Shown: positions 34,353 through 45,126 of the stretch, piece after piece
How positions within the stretch are numbered: the stretch's first letter is position 1
Layout of the letters: every line of letters begins with the position of its first letter
Assembly (NCBI GenBank): GCA_964006375.1
Contig: OZ023265.1
Span: forward strand, 10,759,795-10,823,794
Reading direction: 5' to 3'
DNA from: Tillus elongatus
Taxonomy: Eukaryota; Arthropoda; Insecta; Coleoptera; Cleridae
Length of the DNA stretch: 64,000 nucleotides
Position numbers and translations under genes: made by a program
Notes under the pieces: model-generated
The model's input: the letters and a program-made list of their open reading frames with translations, nothing else
Told to the model about the DNA's origin: nothing
Database searches by the model: none

Positions 34353-35345
34353 CAACAACCCACCACGAGGGCCCACAGCCTAAATACTATCGTACCGTGG
34401 GTGTCGACAAGGAGGAAAGAGGCAACTTGTTAATTCTGGATTTGGAGGTTCGGAGGAGAAGGAAAAAGATGTGCCGGCAAGGAATTCCACAACTTGGAAG
34501 TCGTCGGGACAAAAGAGCGGGCATAACAAGATGTTCTATGTCTGGTGACCTGGACAGTAAAAGGGTCCATTCGCTCTGTTCCCCTGGTACATCTGTTAGG
34601 GGCAGCAGGTGGAGGAACTATGGAAGAAAGCTCCTCTGAGCAGTGCCCTTGCAGATATCTATAAAAGAGAGAGAGATGTCACCAACGGCACGTCGGTGAG
34701 CAAGGGATGGCAGCCTTTGGGTGAGGGTAGGGTCACCGATGAGACGTACACCTCTCTTCTCAATGGAGTCCAGGATAGCGAGTATAGAGGCGGCAGCGGC
34801 ACCCCAGATGTGGGAGCAGTATTCGAGGTTTGACCTTATTTGTGAAGTATATGAGGTATAGAGATTAGCTGGTGAAAAGTATTTGCGAGCCCGGAAGAGG
34901 AAACCTAATTTCTTAGCAGCCGCTTCTGCAATTAATGTGACATGTTGGTGCCAATTAAGATTTCGATCCACAGAAATGCCAACAAGTGAAAAGGACTCAT
35001 TACTTTGAATAACCTGGTTGTTCATTGTGATGGGTCCAGGGCTGGTGTATCTCTTATGAGATAGAAAGCAAGACTGAGATTTGGTGGAGTTGAATTGTAC
35101 AAGATTTCTACTTCCCAGTCGAATATTTTTTGGAGATCCACAGAGACAGAACCCCTCAATGAATCTGCGATCCTCATCTAATTGGGCTAAAGAGACAGGC
35201 CTAGAATATTGTATATTTGAGTGGAGGGTGCTGTCGTCCGCGTAACTGTGAAATGGGTTGGATATGCTAGAGAGTAGGTAATTGATGTGGAGAAGAAACA
35301 AAGTAGGGGCTAAAGCTGAACCTTGAGGGACTCCTGCATTCATTG
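34353..35345 (-). pseudogene. LINE family A fragment: RT palm to 3' end
   Basis: The minus frame 35,343-34,618 (241 codons) starts at the palm (A-G-V-P-Q-G-S), has S-Y-A-D-D near 35,245 and continues through the thumb. It is the most open copy of this region in the window. It is truncated at about 35,350 exactly before the palm and ends near 34,353 in a CACCACGAGGGCCCACAGCC 3' UTR. Confidence 0.88.
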
Positions 35346-35359
35346 GATACAGTTTAAGC

Positions 35360-35840
35360 GAGTAGGGGATGAATGGCGGTGATTTGGTGAAAAATGAGAT
35401 TTTTTCGTTAAAACTCGAGTAATATAACGTTTTAGGGTTTGTTCATTAAAAAACTTTCAACGTCATCAAACATCTGGTATTCTATGCAGAAATGTTGAAT
35501 GTGTGAGGGTGGAATATCGGTGACAGAAGCTACGATTTTTTTTTTGCAAAAACGGCGTAAAAAGTCTCAAAACATAAAACGTGGTTCTGGAACGAACATT
35601 TTTTTGTCTATCAATCGTTCGGTTTGTCCGCACGTGCGCCTGTTTGTTAGTAGGCCCAATAATTTTCGAACGAATTGAGACATCATCTTCAAATTTGGTA
35701 TCTAGTTAGCACCCGACAAAGGAACGCCTCGAATGGTTTTTGGCTATGATCCCTTCAGGGGGTAGGGTATAAATGAGATGTGATTTGGTGAAAATTGACA
35801 TTCAAAACTCGTGTAATATAACATTTCACAAGTTTATGGG
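35360..35840 (-). repeat. inverted copy of the 30,545 repeat, plus partial second copy
   Basis: GGTGATTTGGTGAAAA, ACTCGAGTAATATAACG and AACATCTGGTATTC appear in the order opposite to 30,545-30,860. A second start (GTGATTTGGTGAAAATTGAC, ACTCGTGTAATATAAC) lies at 35,780-35,825. Confidence 0.65.
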
Positions 35841-36980
35841 TAACGGAACAGGAATATTTTCTTTGTAGTCGAGTCATGGATCCTAAATTCATTTTATGAG
35901 AATGTCTCTCTGATGAGATTAGATTATCACAGCTATGTGGAAGGTATGATTCAATTTGCAGCACTATTTTCAGTCATATTTCAATTTAACCTCTACAATG
36001 GTTCTCTGTGAATTCATAGTTTTTCTGTTTTTAATCTTAGTCAGTCAGATACCAATATTTTGAGGCAACAAAATGCTCCCGATCAAATTGAGTCACACTA
36101 TTTGATAGATACACTCTCATAATATCTCGTATTACTTAATAGTATTTGCAAAAAATCCAGCATGCCCAACACGCTTGATGAAATCATTAATAATACGGTA
36201 TCGACTATCGATTAAGTCGATCTCTATCAACCATCATCAACATAGCCGATGTAGATGTCGATAACGGCTACATTAAATCACAAAATATTATGTTACAATC
36301 GGACGGAGATCAAAAGACAAGCTGGGTCTGATTTTACCTCGGTTGTAACTATCTATGACCTGTCTCCCTAAATCTCTTACGTCAACATATATCAACGTTG
36401 ATACACAGTGTCCAGCCAGGAAATTACACGAAACATTATTCAGTAACCACAGAATATTTATTCCTGACGTTTTGCACTATTGCAGTTAACTATAATGAAT
36501 AAAAGAAACACAGCCCGGTTTTTGGTCGAGCAATCCAAAGAGATACACAAATTGTAAAAAACAGTTTGTATCAATAGACAGCTGAGCCCCATGGAAATGA
36601 CGCATTCACAGAGCCTTTGGTTTGTATTACTCGTCGAAAAAATGTAGCTGCCGTATACAGGCACTCCCAAATAGTGCCTGAATTTTAATAGTTTTCGCAG
36701 TTTTCGCAGAAATGTTTTTAGTGTTTCCGTATAAATCATTTTATGTAACATTTTTGTGACCTGTTGGTAATTAATACTAAATGTTTAGGAAGTTATTCTA
36801 AATAAAAGTTGTCGAATTTTTTCGAAAAATGTAATAGAGTGGAACATTACTGAAGGCAATATCGGCCAAAAAAGTGGTGCATTTTTGTAAAAGAAATTTT
36901 AGCAAAATTTTATATATTTTTTTCTATCTGGGTCATAAAGCTGTTTGTCAATAATTATATCTTGGCAGGTGTGCAAATAG
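35841..36980. other. unassigned
   Basis: No gene or repeat recognised. Frames at 35,755-35,964 and 36,458-36,751 have no motif. Confidence 0.3.
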
Positions 36981-37225
36981 CTTGAAGAGGTTCGTTGGCC
37001 AGGAAAATCGCACCAATTTTCTCTGGAACTTTAAGTTTATTTTCGGAAAATGTTTTTACTTCTTGCAACAAAAAAGCCATTTTAATGAAATGCCGTACAT
37101 TGTTAGTACTATACAGGTTATCCTACCAACCAAATGTCCTTTTAAAACCAATATATATTTGACATTAAAAACATTTTTCCTAAAATTCGCTATCATAACG
37201 CACTTGCTACGTCCAGACTTTTTTT
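36981..37225 (-). repeat. partial 'CGCAGCAAGTGCGTT' repeat, inverted end
   Basis: GGTTCGTTGGCCAGGAAAATCG, AGTTTATTTTCGGAAAATG and the terminal AACGCACTTGCTACGTCCAGA are in the family's inverted order. A T-rich run follows. Confidence 0.6.
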
Positions 37226-37560
37226 TTTTTAGTTCTGTAAGAAAATCAGTGTAATTATGATTACACTATTTATTTATGAGAATAACAACCACGTAAAGAC
37301 AGTTGTGTAACTTATTAGTTAGAATTCCTTGGGAACAACCTCCAGGAAACTTACAGGACCCGGTGGAAATGCGGGGTTAGACAGCGTTTAAAGGGGGTAT
37401 GGCTACAAAATGTGAACAAGATAGCTTTAAGCGGTACGACTAAACTGTTTTTTTTTCACATTTCCACTCATCTTTCCCGCCCAGCACCCCTATTAATTCC
37501 TGGTCCCGTAACTTTTTTGGGGGTTGTTTGCAAGAACATTTTCCTGTGGTTTGTGCATCG
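37226..37560. other. unassigned
   Basis: No gene recognised. Confidence 0.3.
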
Positions 37561-38166
37561 AGTACACTGCTCGAGTACAACCCAAGAAAGGATCCAAAGC
37601 GCTTCCTGGCAACTACAGGCCTATTTCTCTCCTTTCAGTCGTCTCTAAAGTGATGGAAAAGTATATAAACACCGAATTACTAAAATTCCTTGAAAAACGC
37701 AGTCTAATCCACGACAGGCAGTATGGATTCCGTCAGCGCAGATCAACTGCCGACCTCCTTTCGTTTGTCACCCATTCTTGGAACAAGTCTATGGAACTAC
37801 ACGGTGAATCCCAGATTGTGGCTCTAGACATATCCAAAGCATTCGACCAGGTCTGGCACGCAGCGCTGCTTAATAAACATCCGGTCTACCACCAAAACTC
37901 TGTCCTTGGACAGCAAATTTCCTCTCCAACCGAAGCATTTCTGTTGTCGTGGATGGCCATTCCTCTAAACTGTATCCAAATAATGCAGAAGTCCCTCAAG
38001 GTTCAGTTTTAGCCCCTACTTTGTTTCTTCTCCACATCAATGACCTCCTCTCTAGCACATCCAACCCAGTTTACAGTTACGCGGATGACAGCACCCTCCA
38101 CTCAAATATACAATATTCTAAGCATGTCTCTTTAGCCCAATTAGATGAGGATCGCAGACTCATGGA
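37561..38166 (+). pseudogene. LINE family A reverse transcriptase fragment
   Basis: The plus frame reads fingers (N-Y-R-P-I-S-L-L near 37,615), H-D-R-Q-Y-G-F-R-Q, catalytic Asp region A-L-D-I-S-K-A-F-D-Q-V-W (about 37,825-37,860), then after a frame change V-P-Q-G-S-V-L-A-P and S-Y-A-D-D-S (about 38,080). This is the only copy on the plus strand and the best preserved finger and palm. It is truncated at both ends and carries at least one frameshift near 37,900-37,990. Confidence 0.88.
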
Positions 38167-39071
38167 GGGAATTGGTATACTGGACGCTGGTGCAAACTGG
38201 GGACGATTTGTGGAACCGCATCAATAATAAGTACACAATTATGAAAAGTGACCTTCAATTATAGAACAGAGTCGACTTTAGCTTTCGACGAAGGGTGTTT
38301 TTATGTGTGAGAGAAAAAGGGAGCGATTTTGAAAAACAACTAGTGTTTTTTTTTATTGATGTTAATTTATTAGTTGCCAATAGTGTTTATCGAATGTCAA
38401 ATATGTTTTCGTAACTTTTATTCAAGCAGCTTCGTTTTATTTCTGGTCCGCAAAAATCTTAATGTAAATATTGACCTAATCGTAGCGTAATATTACAAAA
38501 GCAGATAATTTATTTTTGCTCGATTTAACTGATTTTGACCAACTCTCACTAAATCTATATTTTCTCAAAAAAAAAAAACGGACGGTTTTTCTAAAAATTG
38601 ACAAGATCACAAAAAGGTATAAAATTGATGGACGCCAATTGTGAATTAGATTAGGGTTAAAAAATACGTGATTGTAGGGGTGACCCACCTCTAAACCACC
38701 TCTTATTAAGCTTCCAGCCACTTCTAGTTTCTGCCGAATAAAGACGTTAATAAAATAAATACATTTACCAAATTTGGTTGTTCTATAATAAGGCATCACG
38801 AAAACACAGCTTTTAGTGAATTTTCATGAAGAAAATTCACGAATGAGCGCGAATTTGGACTTCTAGAACTGCATATTAGCTTAATGTTAATGCTTACGTG
38901 CACGTTGATTCTATTTTTACCCTTTGCTTTCTCATCTTTGCCGAGTTAAATATTTACATTTAAATTTCTTCGCTGTCCTGGTGCGGTAAGTTAAAAATTG
39001 GTAAATTTGTAGTTTACCACACGGAAGGCTTTTCATTTTTTTTAAACATGTTTAGAAACCCCCTGGTTTTT
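38167..39071. other. unassigned, with one repeat hairpin
   Basis: A hairpin TAGTGAATTTTCATGAAGAAAATTCACGA with GAGCGCGAATTTGGACTTCTAGAAC lies at 38,812-38,872: a lone right end of the (TA)n-centred family. The remainder is unassigned. Confidence 0.4.
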
Positions 39072-40085
39072 AAATTTTATTTCAACAACACACCACGAGG
39101 GCTCACAGCCTAAATAGTAACGTACCGTGTGTGTCGACAAGGAGGAAAGAGGCACCTTGTTAATTCTGGACTGGAAGGTTTGGAGGTTCGGAGGAGAAAG
39201 AAAAACATGTGCCGGAAAGGAATTCCACAACTTGAAAGTCCTGTGGTTGTACTCGAGCAGTTTTCCAGTTACTAGGGAATATGCCTCTATTGTAAGATGT
39301 CTGAAAGAGACGAGTCAGGACAGGAGCAAGTTCTGGTGCGCATTGTTTGAGAACAGTTGCTGGGATCTCGTCAAGGCGAGCAGCTTTCCTGGTATTAAGA
39401 GAAGAGAGCATATTTCGTACCTTTTTAGTTTTGAAAATGATATCAGTCATTTTATGCGCGACATTGGGAACTGTTGGTGGTTGAACATTTGGAGGTGGGT
39501 TGAGAGTAGAATTGCCGGCGAACAACGAGGCAAAAAGTTCAGCCTTGCCCACGGCAATATATTTTCAATTTCATCCTCAAAAAACAAGAGGTGGGAACGT
39601 GCTCTTGCAGAAATTATTCCCAACAGATTTAGCAAGAGTCCAGAAGGGTTTGCTGCTGCTTGAGATAACTTTGTTTTTGATGTGGTTATTAAACGAGTTT
39701 TTTTTTCCCAGAAAGAATGCACACATAGCGGTTTCTTGCGTCGTTAAATGCTCGAGGGTTTTATTGACTGGGATTGTGTAGAAGCGTTTTGTGAGCTTGG
39801 ACCTTTTCAAGTTTGGCCTTATCACAGGAATTAGAGAACGAGGGCTTTTAAATGGCTGAAGAGGTTTTCTGTGTACGTGGAATAAATAATTCCATGCCAG
39901 CTTGGATAATTTCGGTGACGTTTTGTGTGATATCAGAGGGGTCAGGATGAGAGAAGCAGACAGACGACCATGAAAATGAGAAAAAGTAATCCCGCATTTC
40001 GTCACAGTTCGCGGAGTTGTAGTTCCAAACTACATTTCGCCGCGTAGTTGTAAGGGCAGCTCCTCGAGTAGCTCAGCAAGAGTTT
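39072..40085 (-). pseudogene. LINE family A copy with the RT domain deleted
   Basis: The 3' UTR and tail (39,072-39,240) are joined directly, at about 39,241-39,246, to sequence that in other copies lies upstream of the RT palm (TTGTACTCGAGCAGTTTTCC, compare 2,528). The central RT, over 1 kb, is missing. The rest (39,250-40,085) is linker between endonuclease and RT. The segment ATATCAGAGGGGTCAGGATG at 39,923-39,942 is the uninterrupted counterpart of the site where the 17.5-kb element inserted in another copy. Confidence 0.85.
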
Positions 40086-41175
40086 TTTGAAGTCCTCCTT
40101 AATCATATCTTAAAAGTTGTCTGACCGATATGAGAAAGTGGGCTTGCTTTGTTTACTTTGATGTCTAAAGAGTTTTCAAAGATGTGTATAGGAACAACGC
40201 CTCATTTAAGTTGGTGAGTTAGTTAGCTGCAAGCATTTTCACGCTATTTTAGCATGATACAATTTCATAGAAAAAAGAACAATAAAACAAAAGTGCAGCA
40301 AAAACAGTGCAGCTGTTAAGTGTGTAGCAAGAAAAAAAGAGATCATTATAGTCTAATTCTCATGACGTGCACAGTCGTGAGCCACAGACCTGCACACTAG
40401 TTTTTGTAACGTAAAACCGCCAATTCACTTGACCTCATTTCTCTAATGAAGACGCTACACTTGTCCGTCAGCTCCCAGTATGAGGTGGGTAGATGAAATC
40501 CTCCACTTTATACCGGAAGCCACCGAGATACTCTCATCTTGTGTTCTGATACTTCATGACAGTGTTTTATAAATTAACTGACAGAGCCGGAGAGCTGAGC
40601 TAGATTAGGTAAAAAGGAAACTGGATGAAAAATTATCCCGGAAAATAGTCCGCCTTAATAAGGAACCGAAGCTACTATGTTAAGGTTCAAATTGACGCTT
40701 CGTCTTTCATGAAATTTATTGATTGTAGTTGCTTTTGAAAGGTGAGATTATTACTTTACAATGGTTAAATGTGAACGTAAGTATTACTATATTCTTTGGT
40801 AAACGGACAACATAAAACTAATTTTTATGCTTATACACACATTTCGGGTATACACACATGGTCCAACCTTTTAGCAAAATAAAAAATGATTCGATAATAC
40901 AACGAAACAAATAATAAGATTTTTCCCTTTCAATGTGGCTTTCTTTGATGTTCCAACAATTATCCCGCTAGATTAGAATCAGATATAAGTAGGCCTTATG
41001 AATACCAGGCAATAATAACGGTCTTTTTTGATTTAGTAAAAGCTTACGAATTAACTTGGTAACATCATATCGAGGGTCATATTGCAGCTTTCATTTATAA
41101 TTATTTGCAAAATCCTTTTAAGTAAAAACAAATGATATTACATTCATAGACCAAGAAAAACCAGCCAACCAAAAA
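40086..41175. other. unassigned
   Basis: No gene or repeat recognised. Base composition is mixed. Confidence 0.3.
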
Positions 41176-41590
41176 TCAAGGCAAATGGTGCTCCTCAGGT
41201 GTTTGTTCTTTTTGTTTCGTTACTTTTCTTCTAATGCCCATCGGCTGCTTGTTCCAAGGATCTTGACTCCGATCCGCTGTAGTGTGGTCTGCCGAAAACA
41301 TTATTTTCTCACCATTATTCAAACAATTAGGAAGGTCGTTTGTATAAACAAAAAACAAAGCGTGGTCGCAAAACAGAATCCCGTGGCACTCCATATTCGA
41401 ACCTACCCATTTCTGATTTAGCACAAAGCTATATCACAAGGTGACAACGATTAGTGTGATATTATCTCAATAAGGCAATTGCGTTGGCGTTGCAGCCATA
41501 AAAAGGCAAAATATTGTGTGACACATAGTCAAAGGCCTCTAAAAACTGAGCGCAAGTAAACTTTTTCTCATTGAGACTGGTAGATCCTTC
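41176..41590 (-). pseudogene. LINE reverse transcriptase palm fragment (another family)
   Basis: The minus strand reads G-V-P-R-D-S-V-L-R-P near 41,400 and then T-N-D-L-P-N-C-L near 41,345, with a decayed F-S-A-D-H-T at the catalytic position. Stops and a frame change separate the parts. It differs from families A-C. Confidence 0.55.
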
Positions 41591-41594
41591 GCAG

Positions 41595-41826
41595 CAGCCG
41601 TGGTAGACGTTTGTTCTCAAATTGCAGCTTTCACCCCTTCGTCGTAACTAAAATGGCGCCCGCGAAGGCCACTTTTTAAATTTCTCAATAGGTAGTAGTC
41701 ACTGCGGGAGGCCATATCTGGTTTATACGGAGCGTGATCAATTTGTTGGAAACCTCAGTCACGAATATTGAGGCTTGAGCAAGTCCAGCAATGTGCACGA
41801 GTATCATGGGGCAAACTCGCGCCTCT
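41595..41826 (-). pseudogene. mariner-like transposase fragment
   Basis: The minus strand near 41,730-41,610 reads P-D-M-A-S-R-S-D-Y-Y-L-L-R-N-L-K-S, then L-R-G-R-H-F, then V-K-A-A. This is the mariner block around the third catalytic Asp. The preceding D-region lies near 41,800 in another frame. It ends in an (AGGTC)4 tract at about 41,827-41,847. Confidence 0.65.
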
Positions 41827-41837
41827 GGTCAGGTCAG

Positions 41838-41891
41838 GTCAGGTCAGTTCAGCTTGGATAATTTAGGTGACGTTTTGTGAGATATCAGAGG
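41838..41891 (-). pseudogene. LINE family A, short piece left of the big insertion
   Basis: CAGCTTGGATAATTTAGGTGACG...GATATCAGAGG matches 39,899-39,934. Together with 59,409-60,560 it is one LINE copy cut by the 17.5-kb element. The last six bases (CAGAGG, 41,886-41,891) are the duplicated target. Confidence 0.85.
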
Positions 41892-42210
41892 AGTAGATAG
41901 TGCGCCACCTGGGCCCATCCCCTCCACTTTTTACTGCGCATGCGCGAGTCATCATGCGCATGCGCTGACCTGCGCAGACCTGTGACAGTTGACAGCTGAC
42001 CTGTCAGATTTGACAGGTGTCAAATGTCACTGACCTGACAGCTGTCAACGTCAGCTGTCACCTGACCTGACATGTGTCAACGTCAAATGTCACCTGACCT
42101 GTCAGATGACGTCACAAGCATTCCAAGATGGCTGACCTGTCATAGACAGTTGCAAGCCGGGTTCTCTCTATGGAACTAACCTGAGATGACGTCACAAGCA
42201 TTCCAAGATG
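41892..42210 (+). repeat. left terminal inverted repeat
   Basis: It pairs with 59,090-59,408, equal in length and without visible mismatch. Contents: two GCGCATGCGC palindromes (about 41,936 and 41,954), then a dense run of TGACAG/CTGTCA half-sites to about 42,110 including TGACAGCTGTCA and TGACAGGTGTCA types, then two TGACGTCA palindromes within CAAGCATTCCAAGATGG. Confidence 0.93.
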
Positions 42211-42690
42211 GCTGACCTGTAAGAGACAGCTGCAACTCCGGGGTTCTCTCTCTATGGAACTAACCTGAGATGACGTCACAAGCGTTCCAAGATGGCTGAC
42301 CTGTGTCCATAGATAGCCACAAGCCAGGTTAGGTATTAACTGTCTTGTAATGACGTAAGATGTTCCGTCTGACCTGTGTCCATAGATAGCCACAAGCCAG
42401 GTTAGGTATTAACTGTCTTGTAATGACGTAAGATGTTCCGTCTGACCTGTGTGTCCATAGATATCTACAAGTCAGGTCTCCATGTGTGTATTTGAAGAAT
42501 ACCATCTGTCTGATTGTTTATTAAGGTTATGTATGTATTTGTTTATTAAGGTTAGGTGTTCGTATACAGACTGATTACCAAGCCATTTTGATTGTTTATT
42601 AAGGTTATGTTTGTATTTGTTTATTAAGGTTATGTTCACACACGTGTTGATTACCAGTCATATGATTGTTTGTTAAGGTTATGTATTTGT
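42211..42690. repeat. left subterminal repeats: 73-bp tandem unit and AAGGTTA motifs
   Basis: A 73-bp unit (GACCTGTGTCCATAGATAGCC...GATGTTCCGTCT) occurs at 42,298-42,370 and 42,371-42,443, with a partial third. Then TTTATTAAGGTTATGT recurs about six times to 42,690. The same TTTATTAAGGTTA motif appears inverted at 58,810-58,985 in the right arm. The 93-codon minus frame here is an artefact of the repeats. Confidence 0.85.
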
Positions 42691-42931
42691 TATTTGAATG
42701 CAAACAGACATGATAATACAAGAGTGTACTTACATACAACAAGAGACGTCAGCCTTCTTTCACAGCTTAATACACACACTACTGAACAGGTGTCTTCTGT
42801 GTTGAGGATACAGACAGACAACTGATTGCCATTGTTAAAGCTTGTATATGTTGTTTGAAAGGATATAACACACGTCATGACAGTTCAAAGTCTTTGCTTA
42901 AACTGACAGATGCATGTGTATTTGAAAGAAA

Positions 42932-43021
42932 AGCATTCGCCTGAACTTAGATTTGAACCCACGAACCTCGAATCAGCCGTTGTTTGCTTTACATATATAC
43001 ACTGTCCCTAAACCAATAGCT
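42932..43021 (-). ncRNA. tRNA-like Pol III unit, left arm
   Basis: On the minus strand there is an A-box-like TTGGTTTAGGG, then about 50 bp on GGGTTCAAATC, matching the B-box core GGTTCAAATC. About 20 bp further GCGAATGC is followed by TTTT, a Pol III stop. The same series, in the opposite orientation, lies at 58,398-58,480 in the right arm. A complete cloverleaf is not convincing. It could be a small RNA gene or only a relic. Confidence 0.45.
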
Positions 43022-43419
43022 CCACAGACACACACGTTAAAAGTTTGTTCGCTGTTGTATATATAAAACAAAGCCAGTTGTTGTTGACATATGAGGTTAG
43101 GTGTTTGTATACATGTTGATTACCAATCATCTGATTGTTTAGTAAGGTTATGTTTGTATTTGTTATTTGAATGCAAACACACATAATAATAAGAGTGTAC
43201 TTACACACAGCAAGAGACGTCATCCTTGTTTCACGACTTAACACATACTGAACAAGTGTCTCTGTCTCTTGAAGGATAAACAACGTTTTACAGTTGTTAA
43301 CCTTGATCCTGTTTGAGCTTGTCTGTGTATCTGTTTAATATACACAAGAGAGAGGCCCTCTTAAAGGTAAACAACCTGTCAGTAGATGACCTTGTGTTAT
43401 ATCTGTTCAATAACCCCAC

Positions 43420-43451
43420 ATTATTCGTGTTTGAGCTTGTCTAGAATACAG
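43420..43451. repeat. 32-bp direct repeat left of the KilA-N gene
   Basis: ATTATTCGTGTTTGAGCTTG followed by TCTAGAATACAG. It recurs exactly at 44,645-44,676. An inverted counterpart stands at 54,725-54,754 and, in part, again near 54,860. Confidence 0.9.
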
Positions 43452-43518
43452 TCATTAGAAGTATGACATCATCCATGTAAAAACAAATACAGTTTAAAAC
43501 GGTTACTGTGGGTAATAT

Positions 43519-43528
43519 GTATAAATAG
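43519..43528 (+). promoter_or_regulatory. TATA box of the KilA-N gene
   Basis: GTATAAATAG lies about 100 bp before the ATG at 43,621, with initiator-like TTCACA about 35 bp downstream and TCAGTT at 43,563. Confidence 0.6.
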
Positions 43529-43620
43529 GTTACACACAGACACTCTTAAACATATTCACAAGTCAGTTGTTGTTGAGAAAAGACTTACTGCAGTTTGTTC
43601 TAACCCAAATCTGTTTTAAA

Positions 43621-44556
43621 ATGGCTACATTAAGTGATGTGTGTTACCAACAAATTAAAGACAACTTCTGGTATGGTCTATTTGGAGACTTTCAACTTAT
43701 TATCGATAAAAACACTGGCTATTTTAATGCAACTAAACTGTGTAAAACTAGTAATAAAAAAATGTATCATTGGTTGGAAAATAAGAAAACTAAAGAGCTG
43801 ATTGCCTATTACAACAGTCTGCTAAAGGAAGAGTCAGGGTATCTGAATACCGATACCCTCAATATTTCAACTGAGGGAGCCCACTTAGAGTTATCGCCAA
43901 GGAGCCGGACTACTAGCCCCCTTAAAACGGAAGCAACAACTCAAGTAATACCAACAACAGCTACATATCTGGTGGACTTTGGTGGGAGACAGGCTGAAAA
44001 CAACTTGATATCTGGTACATATGTGTGTAAAGATTTAATATTAAATTTGGCTTGTTGGATATCCAATCAGTTCTATAAAAAATGCAACCAAATTATTTAT
44101 GATTTTTTCCTAAACGAATTTGATCAGAAATACAGGGACAGCCTAGATGCGATTGAAGTAAAATTAATGGAGATAAATGATGAGTTGCAGCGTATGCGAG
44201 AAACAAATGCTAAAGTCACAGAATATCTTGAAGATATATCCCCAAAGCCAAGTAACCTGGGAAAAATAAGTGTGTTTGGTTTACTTGCAAGAAACGAGAA
44301 AGACGCCCCCTATCCATATCATGCTGTAAGAACACAAAAGAAAAGTTTCCCTAGGGCTGTGAGGAACTTTAAAAATAAACACCCCGACGCCCAAGTGATC
44401 CTAAACAAGCTGTACGATCCAAATTCAGTAAATCTCTTTAACAGAATCAAGACTGAAGTGAAATACCTTACAGCACATAGAAACAACCTACGTATAGCCG
44501 ATGTACCACAAGATAAGTTTGTTCAGGATATTATTGCTTTAAGACATACTTTTTAA
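43621..44556 (+). CDS. KilA-N domain protein with C-terminal DUF3627-like region
   Basis: The product is 311 aa. The ATG at 43,621 is preferred over an upstream in-frame TTG because it lies about 70 bases after the expected transcription start. An N-terminal KilA-N fold is recognised by G-Y-F-N-A-T-K-L-C at residues 32-40 and by T-Y-V-C-K-D-L-I-L-N-L-A-C-W-I-S at 132-147. A Ser/Thr-rich insert (80-115) and a coiled coil (about 175-208) lie between domains. Residues 215-305 resemble the DUF3627 module that follows KilA-N in insect DNA viruses (iridovirus, poxvirus and baculovirus relatives). KilA-N domains bind DNA. A role in element transcription or replication is an inference. AATAAA follows at 44,568. 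Confidence 0.85.
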   Translation: MATLSDVCYQQIKDNFWYGLFGDFQLIIDKNTGYFNATKLCKTSNKKMYHWLENKKTKELIAYYNSLLKEESGYLNTDTLNISTEGAHLELSPRSRTTSPLKTEATTQVIPTTATYLVDFGGRQAENNLISGTYVCKDLILNLACWISNQFYKKCNQIIYDFFLNEFDQKYRDSLDAIEVKLMEINDELQRMRETNAKVTEYLEDISPKPSNLGKISVFGLLARNEKDAPYPYHAVRTQKKSFPRAVRNFKNKHPDAQVILNKLYDPNSVNLFNRIKTEVKYLTAHRNNLRIADVPQDKFVQDIIALRHTF

Positions 44557-44644
44557 TTGTATTACAAAATAAAAACACATTAATTTTAACAAAATACTTT
44601 TATTTGATTCCAAGTATGTAAACACCTGCCGTTTGTTAGCCCCA

Positions 44645-44676
44645 ATTATTCGTGTTTGAGCTTGTCTAGAATACAG
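44645..44676. repeat. 32-bp direct repeat right of the KilA-N gene
   Basis: Exact copy of 43,420-43,451. The gene and its promoter lie between the two, while the homologous right arm has no such gene. Confidence 0.9.
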
Positions 44677-44798
44677 ACATCAGTACAGTATTTGTGTTTG
44701 ACACGTTTTCCCCCTAAGAAACAACGTATTTGCAGACACACATGAAAAAGACCAAGGATTAATATATCGATATCAGTTGCTTATAACACGTACACGAT

Positions 44799-45077
44799 AT
44801 GTTTTTATATGTTATAGTTGATGAAATAAGACACATACCAAGTAAAAACAGAAGGCTACAGCTGAGTATTCAAAACAAATTTTGTTCAAAACTGTCTAAA
44901 CGCTCCCTGTATATATACGGAACGCCAAAGCAACTAGAAATATTTGTAAAATATAAAACGCTAGTAAAAACTGTTTCATCGGTGACTAATATTCTATCTG
45001 TTTCCAGTTGCCTCAGGCATCCTAATGAGTTATATTATAATCGTAAAAACATGTTCTCATTAATAATACAACACTAG
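44799..45077 (+). CDS. 92-aa unassigned protein, partly in the inverted arm
   Basis: No domain recognised. The first ~35 codons lie in a segment (44,690-44,915) that is inverted at 54,396-54,600. There the frame is shifted by an extra T in the run TTTTT. The arm copy therefore looks like a dead duplicate, or this frame is accidental. It is rich in Lys, Ser, Leu and Ile, with no signal peptide or membrane helix. No adjacent poly(A) signal is evident. Existence as a gene is uncertain. Confidence 0.35.
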   Translation: MFLYVIVDEIRHIPSKNRRLQLSIQNKFCSKLSKRSLYIYGTPKQLEIFVKYKTLVKTVSSVTNILSVSSCLRHPNELYYNRKNMFSLIIQH

Positions 45078-45126
45078 TATTGCATTAATACATATAACGT
45101 AGTATACCGTTCTAGATTACGTTTTT

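Noticed and set aside
41827..41847. Nuclear-receptor site made of AGGTCA repeats
   Set aside because: The period is 5 (AGGTC), which is a simple repeat rather than spaced half-sites, and it lies outside the element.
42112..42393. 93-codon minus frame in the left terminal repeat
   Set aside because: Its internal repeats follow the DNA repeat unit. It continues from the terminal into the tandem repeat and is not conserved at the right end.
42932..43021. Functional tRNA gene
   Set aside because: B-box and terminator are good, but the acceptor and anticodon stems do not form. Kept only as a tRNA-like unit.
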